In this document: positions 8,182 through 16,278 of the stretch, one piece after another
How positions within the stretch are numbered: the first letter of the stretch is position 1
How the letters are laid out: the number at the start of each line of letters is the position of its first letter
Assembly (NCBI RefSeq): GCF_020819595.1
Contig: NZ_JAJHNP010000019.1
Location: 62,001-126,000, forward strand
Source: Streptomyces barringtoniae
GTDB lineage: Bacteria; Actinomycetota; Actinomycetes; Streptomycetales; Streptomycetaceae
Length of the DNA: 64,000 nucleotides
Direction: 5' to 3'
The notes under the pieces: model-generated
Seen by the model: the letters and a program-made list of their open reading frames with translations, nothing else
Databases searched by the model: none
What the model was told of the DNA's origin: nothing
Position numbers and translations under genes: made by a program

Positions 8182-9060
8182 ATGCCGTACTTCGAGAGCC
8201 CGGTCGACAGCACGCGTCTGCACTACACCGACCACGGTCCGGCCACCGGCCCGGTCGCCGTCTTCGTGGCCAGCGCCTATCTCGGCCAGGAGATGTGGGA
8301 GTACCAGACGCTGCCGCTCGCGGAGGCCGGATTCCGCTGCGTCGCGCTGGACCGGCGGGGACACGGACGCTCCGAGGACACCTGGAGCGGGTACGACCTC
8401 GACACCCTCGCCGACGACCTCCACGGCCTCCTCGGCCACCTGGACCTGTGCGAGGTCACCCTCGTCGGGCACTCCGTCGGCACCGCCGAGGTGATCCGCT
8501 GCCTCACCCGGCACGGCACCGCACGCGTGGCCCGCGCCGCACTCGTCGCCGGGGTCAGCCCCGGCCTGGTCCGCTCGCCGAACCTCCCGGAGGGCATCGA
8601 CCCGGCGGCCGTACGCGCCGACGAGGAGTCCTTCCGGCGTGACCGGGCCGCCTGGTTCACGCACTTCGCGGACGACTTCTTCGCCGTCCAGCAGCCCGGC
8701 AACGACGTCTCCCCGGCCTACGTCCGCCATCTGATCGACCGCTGCATGGTCGCCACGCCCCGCGCCGCGACCGCGGTCCGGGCCGTCGTCGCCGCGCTGG
8801 ACATCGCCGCAGAGCTGCCCGCGCTGGACCTCCCGGTGCTGGTCGTGCACGGCACCCACGACACCTCTGCGCCGTCGGCACTCACCGGTGAACGCGTGGC
8901 CCGGCTGGTGCCGGGCGCCGTCCTGAAGATGTACGAGAACGGCGGCCACGGCCTGTTCGCCACGCACGCCGCCCGGCTCACGGCCGACCTGCGGGAGTTC
9001 GTCGAGGCCGGGACCCCGGGCACCCGCGAACCCGTCGGTGCCGCAGCGGCCGGCCGGTGA
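8182..9060 (+). CDS. alpha/beta hydrolase (chloroperoxidase/esterase-like)
   Basis: 292 residues with the alpha/beta-hydrolase triad: nucleophile elbow GHSVG in LVGHSVGTAEVIRCL, acid residue in VVHGTHDTSAP, and His in ENGGHGLF near the C-terminus. The oxyanion region is VFVASAYLGQEMW. The overall pattern (RRGHGRSEDTWSGYDLDTLA) matches cofactor-free haloperoxidase-like esterases and lactonases. Start: ATG at 8182 with GAGGAGG six bases upstream. It is followed by a hairpin terminator at 9072-9103. The substrate is unknown. Confidence 0.88.
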   Translation: MPYFESPVDSTRLHYTDHGPATGPVAVFVASAYLGQEMWEYQTLPLAEAGFRCVALDRRGHGRSEDTWSGYDLDTLADDLHGLLGHLDLCEVTLVGHSVGTAEVIRCLTRHGTARVARAALVAGVSPGLVRSPNLPEGIDPAAVRADEESFRRDRAAWFTHFADDFFAVQQPGNDVSPAYVRHLIDRCMVATPRAATAVRAVVAALDIAAELPALDLPVLVVHGTHDTSAPSALTGERVARLVPGAVLKMYENGGHGLFATHAARLTADLREFVEAGTPGTREPVGAAAAGR

Positions 9061-9071
9061 ACACGAAAGAG

Positions 9072-9103
9072 CCCCGGCCGTGACGGGGGATTCACGACCG
9101 GGG
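9072..9103 (+). terminator. hairpin terminator after the hydrolase gene
   Basis: CCCCGGCCGTGA pairs with TCACGACCGGGG (one mismatch) around an 8-base loop, starting 12 bases after the hydrolase stop. No T-run follows, which is usual for Streptomyces. From here to 9288 I see no gene or clear element. Confidence 0.7.
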
Positions 9104-9288
9104 CGGTCAGGTGGTGGGCACGGATGGCGGTCGCCTCTCGGCGAAGGGCTCCACAGGGCTTCAGCCGAACGATCGTCCCTGTGGGCAGCAGGTGAGGCCC
9201 GGGGACACTGTCCCATCCGTACCCACGGCTGGTTCAACGGGCAACCACTCCATGGTGTTCCGGTCGGTCAGGTGACCTGTACCACTCC

Positions 9289-9954
9289 CTATGATGCTCG
9301 CGCCAGCGGGCTCCCGTCGAGCCGTTCGAGCAGTTCGGCGGGGTCCGCGTAGACGGCTTCCGCCCCGGCCCCCTCCAGGTCGGCCCGGGGAATCCCGCCG
9401 CACAGCACGCCCACACAGCGCACCCCGGCCTTGCTGCCCGCCCGCATGTCCCACACGGTGTCCCCGACGAACACCGCCCGCGAGGCCGGCACCCCGGCCA
9501 GCTCCAGCGCGTGCTCCACGGGCTCCGGGGCGGGTTTGCCCTCCTGTACGTCCTCCGCGCTCGCGGTGCCCACGATCGCGTCGTCGGCGTCGACGGCCCG
9601 GCGCAGCGCGCCCAGCTCGGCGCCGCTCGCCGAGGTGGCGAGGACGACCGCCCAGCCGTCCCGGTGCAGCCGCCGCAGCAGCTCCCCGGCCTTCGGCAGG
9701 GCGGGCAGCCGGTCGAAGTACTGGCCGTACAGCGCCTTGTGCGCGGTGCTCAGCTCCCCGTCCCGGTCCTTGTCGCGGCCGTCACCGAGCAGGTGGGCGA
9801 TCAGGTCCGCCGAGCCTAGGCCGACGGCCCGGTGCACCGCGTGCATGGGCACGTCGTGCCCGGCCTGCCGGAACGCCTCCCACCAGGTGACGACGTGCAG
9901 ATGGTTGGTGTCGACGAGGGTCCCGTCGACATCGAAGACGGCGGCACGGTCCAT
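9289..9954 (-). CDS. HAD-superfamily hydrolase (phosphatase/phosphoglucomutase-like)
   Basis: 221 residues with the haloacid dehalogenase motifs in order: motif I FDVDGTLVD near residues 7-15 (nucleophile Asp and acid/base Asp), motif II LATSASG, motif III Lys in GKPAPEPVEHAL, motif IV GDTVWDM. The helical cap between motifs I and II (about 16-85) puts it in subfamily I with phosphoglycolate phosphatase and beta-phosphoglucomutase relatives. Start: ATG at 9952-9954 with GGAAGGGA upstream. It lies 51 bp downstream of the PHP gene on the same strand and may be cotranscribed. The substrate is unknown. Confidence 0.9.
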   Translation of the reverse strand: MDRAAVFDVDGTLVDTNHLHVVTWWEAFRQAGHDVPMHAVHRAVGLGSADLIAHLLGDGRDKDRDGELSTAHKALYGQYFDRLPALPKAGELLRRLHRDGWAVVLATSASGAELGALRRAVDADDAIVGTASAEDVQEGKPAPEPVEHALELAGVPASRAVFVGDTVWDMRAGSKAGVRCVGVLCGGIPRADLEGAGAEAVYADPAELLERLDGSPLARAS

Positions 9955-10005
9955 CCGGGGTCCCTTCCTGGCTCTCGCTGCGCCCCGGGTACCACGCCGG
10001 GCGGG

Positions 10006-11049
10006 TCAGGAACCCGCCACGCGTGCCGGGACCCGGCCCTCCCGGGTCCAGTCCAGCAACTCGTCGGCGGACCAGGTCGTCACCACCCGCTCGGCGGGCA
10101 CCCCGCACTCCTCGGCGCGGGCGCAGCCGAGGATCTGCCAGTCGAGCTGGCCGGGCGCGTGTGCGTCGGTGTCGACCGAGAACAGCACCCCCGCGTCCAC
10201 GGCCCGGCGCAGCAGCCGGCGGGGCGGGTCCAGCCGCTCGGGACGGCTGTTGATCTCCACGGCCGTACCGGACTCGGCGCAGGCCGCGAACACCGCGTCC
10301 GCGTCGAACTCCGACTCCGGCCGCCCCCGGCCCGTCACCAGCCGCCCCGTGCAGTGCCCGAGCACATCGGCGTGCGGATCGCGTACGGCGGCCACCATCC
10401 GGCGGGTCATCGAGCGGGCGTCCATCCGCAGCCTGGAGTGCACCGACACCACGACCACGTCCAGCCGCTGAAGCAACTCCGGCTCCTGGTCCAGCGAGCC
10501 GTCCTCGAGGATGTCGCACTCGATGCCGGTGAGCAGCCGGAACGGCGCCCACCGCGCGTTCAGCTCCGCCACCACCGCCAGTTGCTCCCGCAGCCGCTCC
10601 GGCGACAGGCCGCGGGCCACGGTCAGCCGGGGGGAGTGGTCGGTCAGGGCGGTCCACTCGTGTCCGAGCTCGGCCGCCGCCCGGCCCATCTCCTCGATCG
10701 GGCTCCCTCCGTCGGACCAGTCCGAATGGGTGTGACAGTCCCCCCGGACCAGCGCCCGCAACTCCGCGCCGGCGCCCTCCGCCCCGACCGACGCCCCGGC
10801 CTCCTCCTCCAGTTTCCGCAGATAACCGGGCACCTCCCCGGCCAACGCCTCCCGCACCACCTGGGCGGTCTTGGGCCCGACCCCTTTGAGTGCCTCGAGC
10901 GTCCCGGCCGCCGCCCGCTCGGCAACCTCGTCCGCGGGCAGGACGGCCAACGTCCGCGAGGCGTTCCGAAAGGCCTTCACCCGGTAGGTGGGCGCGAGCG
11001 ACCGCTCCAGCAGAAAGGCGATCCGGTCGAGAGCAGCCACGGGATCCAT
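10006..11049 (-). CDS. helix-hairpin-helix plus PHP-domain phosphoesterase (PolX-like without polymerase)
   Basis: 347 residues. The N-terminus carries a helix-hairpin-helix region (residues ~1-75; TLEALKGVGPKTAQVVREAL is a classic HhH). From about 100 a PHP domain follows, with metal-ligand motifs DCHTHSDWSDGG, LTDHSPRL, GIECDIL, SVHSRL, and D-T-D-A-H near the end. In bacterial family X polymerases these two modules flank a nucleotidyltransferase domain, which is absent here. A DNA-linked phosphoesterase or repair nuclease is the likely activity (inference). Start: ATG at 11047-11049. Confidence 0.85.
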   Translation of the reverse strand: MDPVAALDRIAFLLERSLAPTYRVKAFRNASRTLAVLPADEVAERAAAGTLEALKGVGPKTAQVVREALAGEVPGYLRKLEEEAGASVGAEGAGAELRALVRGDCHTHSDWSDGGSPIEEMGRAAAELGHEWTALTDHSPRLTVARGLSPERLREQLAVVAELNARWAPFRLLTGIECDILEDGSLDQEPELLQRLDVVVVSVHSRLRMDARSMTRRMVAAVRDPHADVLGHCTGRLVTGRGRPESEFDADAVFAACAESGTAVEINSRPERLDPPRRLLRRAVDAGVLFSVDTDAHAPGQLDWQILGCARAEECGVPAERVVTTWSADELLDWTREGRVPARVAGS

Positions 11050-11068
11050 GCAACCAAGGTTCCCTCAG

Positions 11069-11083
11069 GCGCCCCGAAGGCGC
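11069..11083. repeat. short GCGCC..GGCGC hairpin with CCGAA loop
   Basis: A five-base-pair hairpin with the CCCGAAGG core that recurs at 29820-29836 and 59422-59438. Here it lies between the divergent starts of the PHP gene and the SDR gene, so it is not acting as a terminator of either. Confidence 0.4.
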
Positions 11084-11235
11084 ACGGGGCCGTATCGACA
11101 TGCGGCTCCGCCGCGCGGGCGCGGGCGAGCGCAACGCACCCGCAGTCCCGAACGTACCGCGCCCTGCACGGCGTAACGGTTTGCCCACCGCACCCCCGGG
11201 TACTGCGAGGCCCAGGCAAGCTGAGGAGGTCGGGC

Positions 11236-12024
11236 ATGCCCAGCGCAGCGATCGTCACGGGCGCGGACTCCGGAATCGGCCGAGCCACCGCCGTACGCCT
11301 GGCCGAGGCGGGCCTGGACATAGGCATCACCTGGCACACCGACGAGCAGGGCGCCGAAGGCACGGCGGAGGAGGTCCGCGGCAAGGGCCGTCGCGCCGCC
11401 GTCGCCCGGCTGGACCTCACAGCGCTGCCCCAGGCCGCCGACACCGTCGACGAGCTGTGCGCCGAACTGGGCCGCCTCGACGTCCTGGTCAACAACGCCG
11501 GTACGGGCGTCATGACCCCCTTCCTCGACCTGACCCTCGCGGACGTGCGCCGGGTCCTGGACGTCGACCTCGTCGGCCCGTTCCTGTGCGGGCAGCACGC
11601 GGCCCGGCACATGATCCGGCAGGGCGACGGCGGCCGGATCGTCAACGTCACCTCCGTCCACGAACACCAGCCCCGGGTCGGCGCGGCACCGTACTGCGCG
11701 GCGAAGGGCGGGCTCGGGCTGCTCACGCAGGTCATGGCGCTGGAGCTCGCCGAGTACGGCATCACCGTGAACGCGGTCGCGCCGGGTGAGATCGCCACGC
11801 CGATGACCGGCCAGGAGGACATCGACGTGCACACCGAGCGGCGGCCCGGCGTGCCGCTCGGTCGACCCGGTGACGCCCGGGAGGTCGCCGCCGTCATCGC
11901 CTTCCTGGCGAGCCCGGACGCCTCGTACGTCACCGGCGCCTCCTGGAGCGTCGACGGCGGCATGCTGCGGATGGGCCCGCAGGCCGGTTCCCACCTGACC
12001 GCCGACGACTGGCGCCGGCCCTGA
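11236..12024 (+). CDS. short-chain dehydrogenase/reductase
   Basis: 262 residues of classical SDR type: NAD(P) site TGADSGIG at 7-14, NNAG in the middle, catalytic Ser in VNVTSVHEHQP, and YCAAK as the YxxxK pair, with the C-terminal G-A-S-W-S-V-D-G-G-M motif. It is closest in pattern to 3-oxoacyl-ACP reductase and glucose-dehydrogenase-like SDRs. Start: ATG at 11236 after GAGGAGG. The topoisomerase pseudogene begins four bases after its stop. The substrate is unknown. Confidence 0.9.
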   Translation: MPSAAIVTGADSGIGRATAVRLAEAGLDIGITWHTDEQGAEGTAEEVRGKGRRAAVARLDLTALPQAADTVDELCAELGRLDVLVNNAGTGVMTPFLDLTLADVRRVLDVDLVGPFLCGQHAARHMIRQGDGGRIVNVTSVHEHQPRVGAAPYCAAKGGLGLLTQVMALELAEYGITVNAVAPGEIATPMTGQEDIDVHTERRPGVPLGRPGDAREVAAVIAFLASPDASYVTGASWSVDGGMLRMGPQAGSHLTADDWRRP

Positions 12025-12028
12025 GACC

Positions 12029-12929
12029 ATGCGGCTGCGGACGAGTTCCTGCGACGGGCCCGGCTACCGCCGCATCCACTGCGGCCGGGGCTTCCGCTAC
12101 ACCGACACCGCCGGCCGGCCCCTCACCGACGCCGGGGAGCTCGCCCGGATCCGGGGCCCTGACCATCCCGCCCGCCTGGCGTGACGTGTGGATCTGTCCC
12201 TGGCCGGGCGGCCACCTCCAGGCCGTCGGCACGGACGACGCCGGGCGGCGCCAGTACCTGTACCACGAGCGGTTCCGGGCCGCACAGGAGGAGGCCAAGC
12301 ACGAGCACGTGCGGCAGGTCGCGCGGGCCCTGCCCGAGCTGCGGGCCAAGGTCGCCGTCGACCTCGCGGGGCGCGGGCTGACCCCGACCCGGGTCACCGC
12401 CTGCGCGGTACGCCTGCTGGACCTCGGCTTCTTCCGCATCGGCAGCGACCGGCACACCCGCTTCAGCGACACGTACGGCCTGACGACCATGCTCCGCGAG
12501 CACGTCAGCTGCGGCCGGGGCGAGATCACCTTCAGCCATCCGGCCAAGGGCGGCGTGGAGACGGTCCGCGCCCTCGTCGACCAACAGGCCCGCACCGTCG
12601 CCCGGGCGCTGCTGCGGCGCCCGCGCGGCGGCGACCGCTTCCTCGCCTACTACGCGCGGGGCCTCTGGCACGACCTGCACAGCGACGACCTCAACGAGGC
12701 GCTGCGCCGACTGTCCGGCACCGACGTCACCGCCAAGGACTCCCGCACCTGGCACGCCACCGTGCTCGCCGCCGTGGCGGTCGCCGTGCCCGCCGAGAGC
12801 GGCCGGGCGAGCCGCACCGCCCGGCGCCGGCAGACCACCCGTGCCGTCCGCGAGGTCAGCCACTACCTGGCCACCCAGGGGGCGGTCGAGGCGGCGGTTC
12901 TTGATCTTCTGGACGGCTCCGGTGGATGA
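12029..12929 (+). pseudogene. DNA topoisomerase IB, frameshifted and lacking the catalytic Tyr segment
   Basis: The first ~44 codons (ATG at 12029; RLRTSSCDGPGYRRI, GRGFRYTDTAGRPLTD) match the N-terminus of actinobacterial poxvirus-like type IB topoisomerases. At about 12160, one extra G in CCGGGG shifts the frame; the family sequence resumes one frame over with ALTIPPAWRDVWICPWPGGH and continues to 12929 (RRQYLYHERFRAAQEEAKHE, CAVRLLDLGFFRIG, HVSCGRGEITFSHPAKGG, TAKDSRTWHATVLAA). The C-terminus reads TQGAVEAAVLDLLDG, where the family normally has a segment of the type SYxDPR carrying the nucleophilic tyrosine. That segment is missing. Two independent lesions argue for a real pseudogene rather than a sequencing slip. 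Confidence 0.85.
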
Positions 12930-12964
12930 CTCATCGGGACGCGATGCGTTCTACGCTCTATTGC

Positions 12965-13210
12965 ATGACCGAACAAGGAGCTCCCTACATCTCCCATCCA
13001 CGGGTCCTGGTGCACGGAGTGTGCCCGGGCAAGCCCGGCGAGCCGCCCTTCAGGATCATGGAGATCGACGGTCAGGTCATCGGTGAGGCCAGGACCGTCA
13101 CCGACGTACTGGAGGCCGCCGCCTCGTACGGCATCACCATCCACGACCTGGACGACCCCGACATGGTCCGCTGGGTCGGTGGCGGCAAGTACACCTGGAC
13201 GCTGCACTGA
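12965..13210 (+). CDS. conserved-looking small hypothetical protein
   Basis: 81 residues, soluble, with no motif I recognise (VLVHGVCPGKPGEPPFRIME, then DGQVIGEARTVTDVLEAAAS). An upstream ATG at 12926 is in frame, but the ATG at 12965 is favoured. It has no ribosome binding site, but a TACGCT hexamer at 12952-12957 would place transcription start almost at the ATG, so a leaderless mRNA is plausible. It is convergent with the GH16 gene across a small hairpin. Confidence 0.65.
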   Translation: MTEQGAPYISHPRVLVHGVCPGKPGEPPFRIMEIDGQVIGEARTVTDVLEAAASYGITIHDLDDPDMVRWVGGGKYTWTLH

Positions 13211-13226
13211 GCGGCGTGCGGCTCAG
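13207..13226. terminator. small bidirectional hairpin between convergent stops
   Basis: CTGAGC and GCTCAG form perfect 6-base arms around an 8-base loop. The hairpin contains the stop codons of both convergent genes (hypothetical at 13208-13210 and GH16 at 13223-13225), so it could end transcription from either side. Confidence 0.45.
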
Positions 13227-14458
13227 CCGACCGTCCACTTCTGGTTGGCGCCGCCCGTGCACGTCCAGATCTGCAGGCGTGTGCCGTTGGCCGAGTCGTT
13301 CCCGGTCACGTCGAGGCACTTGTCCGCCTGCGGGTTGACGATGTCGTGCGCCCCGGTGACGGTCCACTTCTGGTTCGGGCCGCCGGTGCAGTCCCACAGC
13401 TGGACGGTCGAGCCGTCGGCGGTGCCGTTGCCGGTGACGTCCAGGCACTTGCCGAGCGCCCGGATCGTGCCGTCCGAGCCGACCGTCCACTGTTGCGCGG
13501 CCGTGCCGTTGCAGTCGTAGAGCTGCACCGGTGTTCCGTTCGCCGAGTTCGCGCCGGCCACGTCCACGCACTTGCCGGCCAGGCCCCGTATGGGCACCCC
13601 GGCCGCGCTGTCGCTGGTCGTCACCGATACCGAGTCCACCACCAGCTGCTGGGGGAACTGGGTATTGCCGTCCGGGTCGCCGGGCCAGTAGCCGCCGACG
13701 GCCAGGTTCAGGATCAGGAAGAACGGCTTGCTGTCGAACACCCAGGTCTTTCCGCCCAGGTCGGCGGGCGTGCGCCGCTCGTAGGCGGTGCCGTCCACGG
13801 ACCAGGTGATCGAGCCGGGCGCCCAGTCGACGGCGAAGGTGTGGAAGGCGTCCGCGAAGGCCTGTCCGTTCGGCAGGCTGTAGGCCGCGCCGATGCCGCC
13901 GGAGCCGGAGTAGCCGGGGCCGTGGATGGTGCCGTGCACGGTCGAGGGTTCGAAGCCGACGTTCTCCATCACGTCGATCTCGCCCGAGTCGGGCCAGTTC
14001 ACGGGCGTGCCGAGCATCCAGAACGCCGGCCACATGCCCTGCCCGCGCGGGATCTTCATCCGCGCCTCGACGTGCCCGTACCGGGCGTTGAACTTCCCGG
14101 CCGTGTTCAGCCGGGCCGAGGTGTACTGGCAGCTGCCGTACCAGCACTGGTAACCGGCCGGGTTCTCCTTGCGGGCCGTGATCACCAGGTGGCCCTGGCC
14201 GTCCAGGGCCGCGTTGTTCGTCCCCGGGGTGTAGTACTCCCGTTCGTGGTTGTTGACGTTGTCGCCGGTCTCCAGATTCCACTTCGAGGAGTCGACCGCG
14301 GAGCCGGCGGGCCCGTCGAAGTTGTCGGAGAAGGTGGTGACGGCCGCCGCGGCCGGCGCGGCGGCCTGGGCCCGCGCCGGACCGACGGCGGCGGAACCGA
14401 CCAGCGCCGCGGACAGGGCGGCGAGGAGACATCTGCGGAGCAAGCGTGAGGAGACCAT
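13223..14458 (-). CDS. secreted GH16 beta-glucanase with ricin-type (CBM13) lectin domain
   Basis: 411 residues. A Sec-type signal peptide (residues 1-30, RRCLLAALSAALVGSAAVG then ARA) is followed by a GH16 jelly-roll catalytic domain (about 40-280) with the family signature ExDxxE in GEIDVMENVG: nucleophile Glu160, Asp162, acid/base Glu165. The upstream MWPAFWMLG segment is also typical. Residues ~285-411 are a ricin-B-like lectin with three repeats of the form GKCxDVxG...VQLxDCxG...QxW. It probably hydrolyses extracellular beta-1,3- or mixed-linked glucans such as laminarin or fungal wall glucan (family knowledge). GGAGAG precedes the ATG, and a good promoter with an inverted repeat lies at 14496-14524. 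Confidence 0.93.
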   Translation of the reverse strand: MVSSRLLRRCLLAALSAALVGSAAVGPARAQAAAPAAAAVTTFSDNFDGPAGSAVDSSKWNLETGDNVNNHEREYYTPGTNNAALDGQGHLVITARKENPAGYQCWYGSCQYTSARLNTAGKFNARYGHVEARMKIPRGQGMWPAFWMLGTPVNWPDSGEIDVMENVGFEPSTVHGTIHGPGYSGSGGIGAAYSLPNGQAFADAFHTFAVDWAPGSITWSVDGTAYERRTPADLGGKTWVFDSKPFFLILNLAVGGYWPGDPDGNTQFPQQLVVDSVSVTTSDSAAGVPIRGLAGKCVDVAGANSANGTPVQLYDCNGTAAQQWTVGSDGTIRALGKCLDVTGNGTADGSTVQLWDCTGGPNQKWTVTGAHDIVNPQADKCLDVTGNDSANGTRLQIWTCTGGANQKWTVG

Positions 14459-14488
14459 GGCTCTCCGTTCTGCGTGGGGGGTGAGACG

Positions 14489-14524
14489 CCTCTTGATTTA
14501 AGGAGTGAGAAAAGAGGTCGTCAA
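14489..14524 (-). promoter_or_regulatory. promoter with operator-like repeat for the GH16 gene
   Basis: On the minus strand, TTGACG (14519-14524) and TTAAAT (14496-14501) are separated by exactly 17 bp, a strong housekeeping-type promoter with a predicted transcript start near 14489. Inverted arms CCTCTT (14489-14494 on the plus strand) and AAGAGG (14512-14517) bracket the -10 and spacer, so a repressor binding there would block it. The ATG is ~30 bases downstream. Confidence 0.6.
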
Positions 14525-14563
14525 TACCCTGGTGCAGACCCGTCCTTGACGAACCGTCAGCCG

Positions 14564-15121
14564 TCACTTGGGCTTCGGCTCGGGCACGCGCCGGTGCACC
14601 GCCCGCCCGAGCCGCCGTCCCAGCAGCAGCCGGCCGAGCAGCGCCCCGGCGGTGTTGAGCAGGACGTCGTCGATGTCGAAGGCCCGCCCGGTGACCAGCG
14701 CGCCCTGCACCAGCTCCACCATCAGCATCACCAGCGCCGTGAACGCCAGTACCCGCAGCGTCCCTCGGGCACGCGGTGCGAGGACCGGCACCAGTACCCC
14801 GAACGGGGCTCCGAGGAGCAGGTTCCCGCCGATCTGCCGCACCGCGTCCACCGTCCGCGCCCGCTCCAGGTAGGCCCGCAGAGAGCGGCCGGGGTGCAGA
14901 TTGCTGTGCGTCAGATGCACCGAGGCGGGCGACGGTTCCAGCGTGATCCGGGCCAGGGCGACGGCGAACGCCACCATGAACACGAAGGCCACCAGCATCG
15001 CCGAGAGCCGTAGGACGAGGGGCAGCGCGTGCCGCGCGGCGGGCCGGCGGGTCTTTGCGGCCGACGCCCGCTTCCCGGGTGTGCTCAGCAGTGCGGGCAG
15101 CCGCGGGACGGTACGGGCCAT
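14564..15121 (-). CDS. VanZ-family membrane protein
   Basis: 185 residues with several hydrophobic helices: VLRLSAMLVAFVFMVAFAVA near 40-60, IGGNLLLGAPFGVLVPVLAP near 100-120, LRVLAFTALVMLMVELVQGA and a final short helix. The D-I-D-D-V-L-L-N-T-A-G motif is diagnostic of VanZ-like proteins. The family is named for a teicoplanin-resistance accessory protein, but most members have no proven role. Start: ATG at 15119-15121 with GGAGG nine bases upstream; the open frame extends over 100 codons further without support. It lies downstream of nothing and divergent from the antiporter operon. Confidence 0.85.
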   Translation of the reverse strand: MARTVPRLPALLSTPGKRASAAKTRRPAARHALPLVLRLSAMLVAFVFMVAFAVALARITLEPSPASVHLTHSNLHPGRSLRAYLERARTVDAVRQIGGNLLLGAPFGVLVPVLAPRARGTLRVLAFTALVMLMVELVQGALVTGRAFDIDDVLLNTAGALLGRLLLGRRLGRAVHRRVPEPKPK

Positions 15122-15360
15122 GCGGTCCTCCAGTGGTGAACTACCCCGGTTCGTAGGCCGGTTACCCGGCAACCGGCCCGGGATGCCGTCGCGCGGGCGG
15201 CTTGGGGCGCACAACGGGTTTCCGTTCACGCTCCCGGGGCACTCCGGCTGCGGACCCGCGTGCCGCCGCCCCTCATGGGTCCGGCGGTGCTTGGATGCCC
15301 CGAGCGGCATACCCGACAATTCCCCGCGTATGTGCGCAGAGCGAACCGAGGAGGTGGTCG

Positions 15361-15555
15361 ATGACCCGGCGTACGGCCCCCCGCACGGCCCTCCTCGCCC
15401 TCGGTGAACTCCTCGCCTGGTGGGGGGCGCTGACACTGCTGTGGCTGGTGCTCATCACACCGGTCTACCTCCTGGAGTGGGTCGTCGGCGGGAGCTCGGC
15501 GGCCCTCGGGGCGCTGCTGGCACGGGCCGGCCGACGGGCGGTGACCTGGCGGTGA
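15361..15555 (+). CDS. small membrane protein, possible short MrpE-like subunit
   Basis: 64 residues with one long hydrophobic stretch (ALLALGELLAWWGALTLLWL, continuing VLITPVYLLEWVV) and a short G-S-S-A-A-L-G-A-L-L-A-R-A tail. The tail resembles the region after the first helices of MrpE/MnhE, which is usually ~160 residues, so this may be a minimal form. Start: ATG at 15361 after GAGGAGG. Its TGA overlaps the GTG start of the next gene (GTGA), showing translational coupling into the antiporter operon. The MrpE assignment is inference. Confidence 0.65.
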   Translation: MTRRTAPRTALLALGELLAWWGALTLLWLVLITPVYLLEWVVGGSSAALGALLARAGRRAVTWR

Positions 15556-16004
15556 ACGGCTGGATCCTGGCGGCGACCGTCGAACTGGGCGGGGGAGGGG
15601 CGGCCGCCCTGTGGGGTGTCACCACCGGAGGGCCGGCCCGCCGGGTCGTCGCCCAGAACATGACCACCTCGGCTCTGTGCCCGGCCCTGCTGCTGTTCTC
15701 CCAGGGCTACGGCCGCCCCGCCTACGTCGACCTCGCCCTGCTGCTGGCCCTGCTCGGCCCGGTCGGCACGCTCGTCTTCGCCCGGCTCCTCTCCGACGAC
15801 CTGGCAGCAGAACGGCCGAGTGCCTGGGCGCTGACCTGGACCGCCGCCGCAGTGGGCGCGGTGGTCGTGGCCGCCGTCTGCGCCGCCACCGGCCCCGGCC
15901 GCGCCATGGCGAAGCTCCTGGTCATCGGCGCCCTCCTGATCAGCGGCAACGTCATCGCCTCACGCGCCCTGTCCGGCGGGTTCCGGGGGGTACGGGGTGG
16001 CTGA
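15552..16004 (+). CDS. MrpF/MnhF-like cation:proton antiporter subunit with C-terminal extension
   Basis: 150 residues. Residues 1-~85 match MrpF (VVAQNMTTSALCPALLLFSQ, then YVDLALLLALLGPVGTLVFA). The usual family length is ~90. Here a further ~65 residues add two more hydrophobic segments (LTWTAAAVGAVVVAAVCAAT and AKLLVIGALLISGNVIASRA). The second one is reminiscent of the last helix of MrpG. Start: GTG at 15552 overlapping the previous stop. No separate MrpG follows, so a fused or replacement F/G subunit is possible. Confidence 0.75.
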   Translation: MNGWILAATVELGGGGAAALWGVTTGGPARRVVAQNMTTSALCPALLLFSQGYGRPAYVDLALLLALLGPVGTLVFARLLSDDLAAERPSAWALTWTAAAVGAVVVAAVCAATGPGRAMAKLLVIGALLISGNVIASRALSGGFRGVRGG

Positions 16005-16278
16005 CATGCACGGGGGCGAAGCCCAGGAGCGGGCGAGGGCGGGTGCGTTCGCGCGGCGTTGCACGGCGACGGCTGTGCGGGCCGACGGGCGGCAGGCGGG
16101 CGGGGCGGCCGTAGCGCTGGTGGGACGGTCGCAAAGGTGCGTGGCATTTCGTCCGCTCGCCGGGCGGTCGCCGGAGCGGGTGGCGGGCCCGGTGCCTGCG
16201 CTCGGGGCGAAGGCCTACACGGTGGCTGACGAACCGTCGGCAGGCGGGAGCGGAGGTGTGGCATGGACGATGCCGTGA
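15997..16278 (+). CDS. doubtful small open frame in the antiporter operon
   Basis: A 93-codon frame beginning with GTG at 15997, eight bases before the previous stop, and running past the start of the next gene. Third codon positions are mostly G or C, which favours coding, but the product (ADMHGGEAQERARAGAFARR) has no membrane helix and matches no antiporter subunit. It fills the ~260 bp where an mrpG gene would be expected. It could be a degenerate mrpG, an unknown small gene or a chance frame. Confidence 0.3.
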   Translation: MADMHGGEAQERARAGAFARRCTATAVRADGRQAGGAAVALVGRSQRCVAFRPLAGRSPERVAGPVPALGAKAYTVADEPSAGGSGGVAWTMP

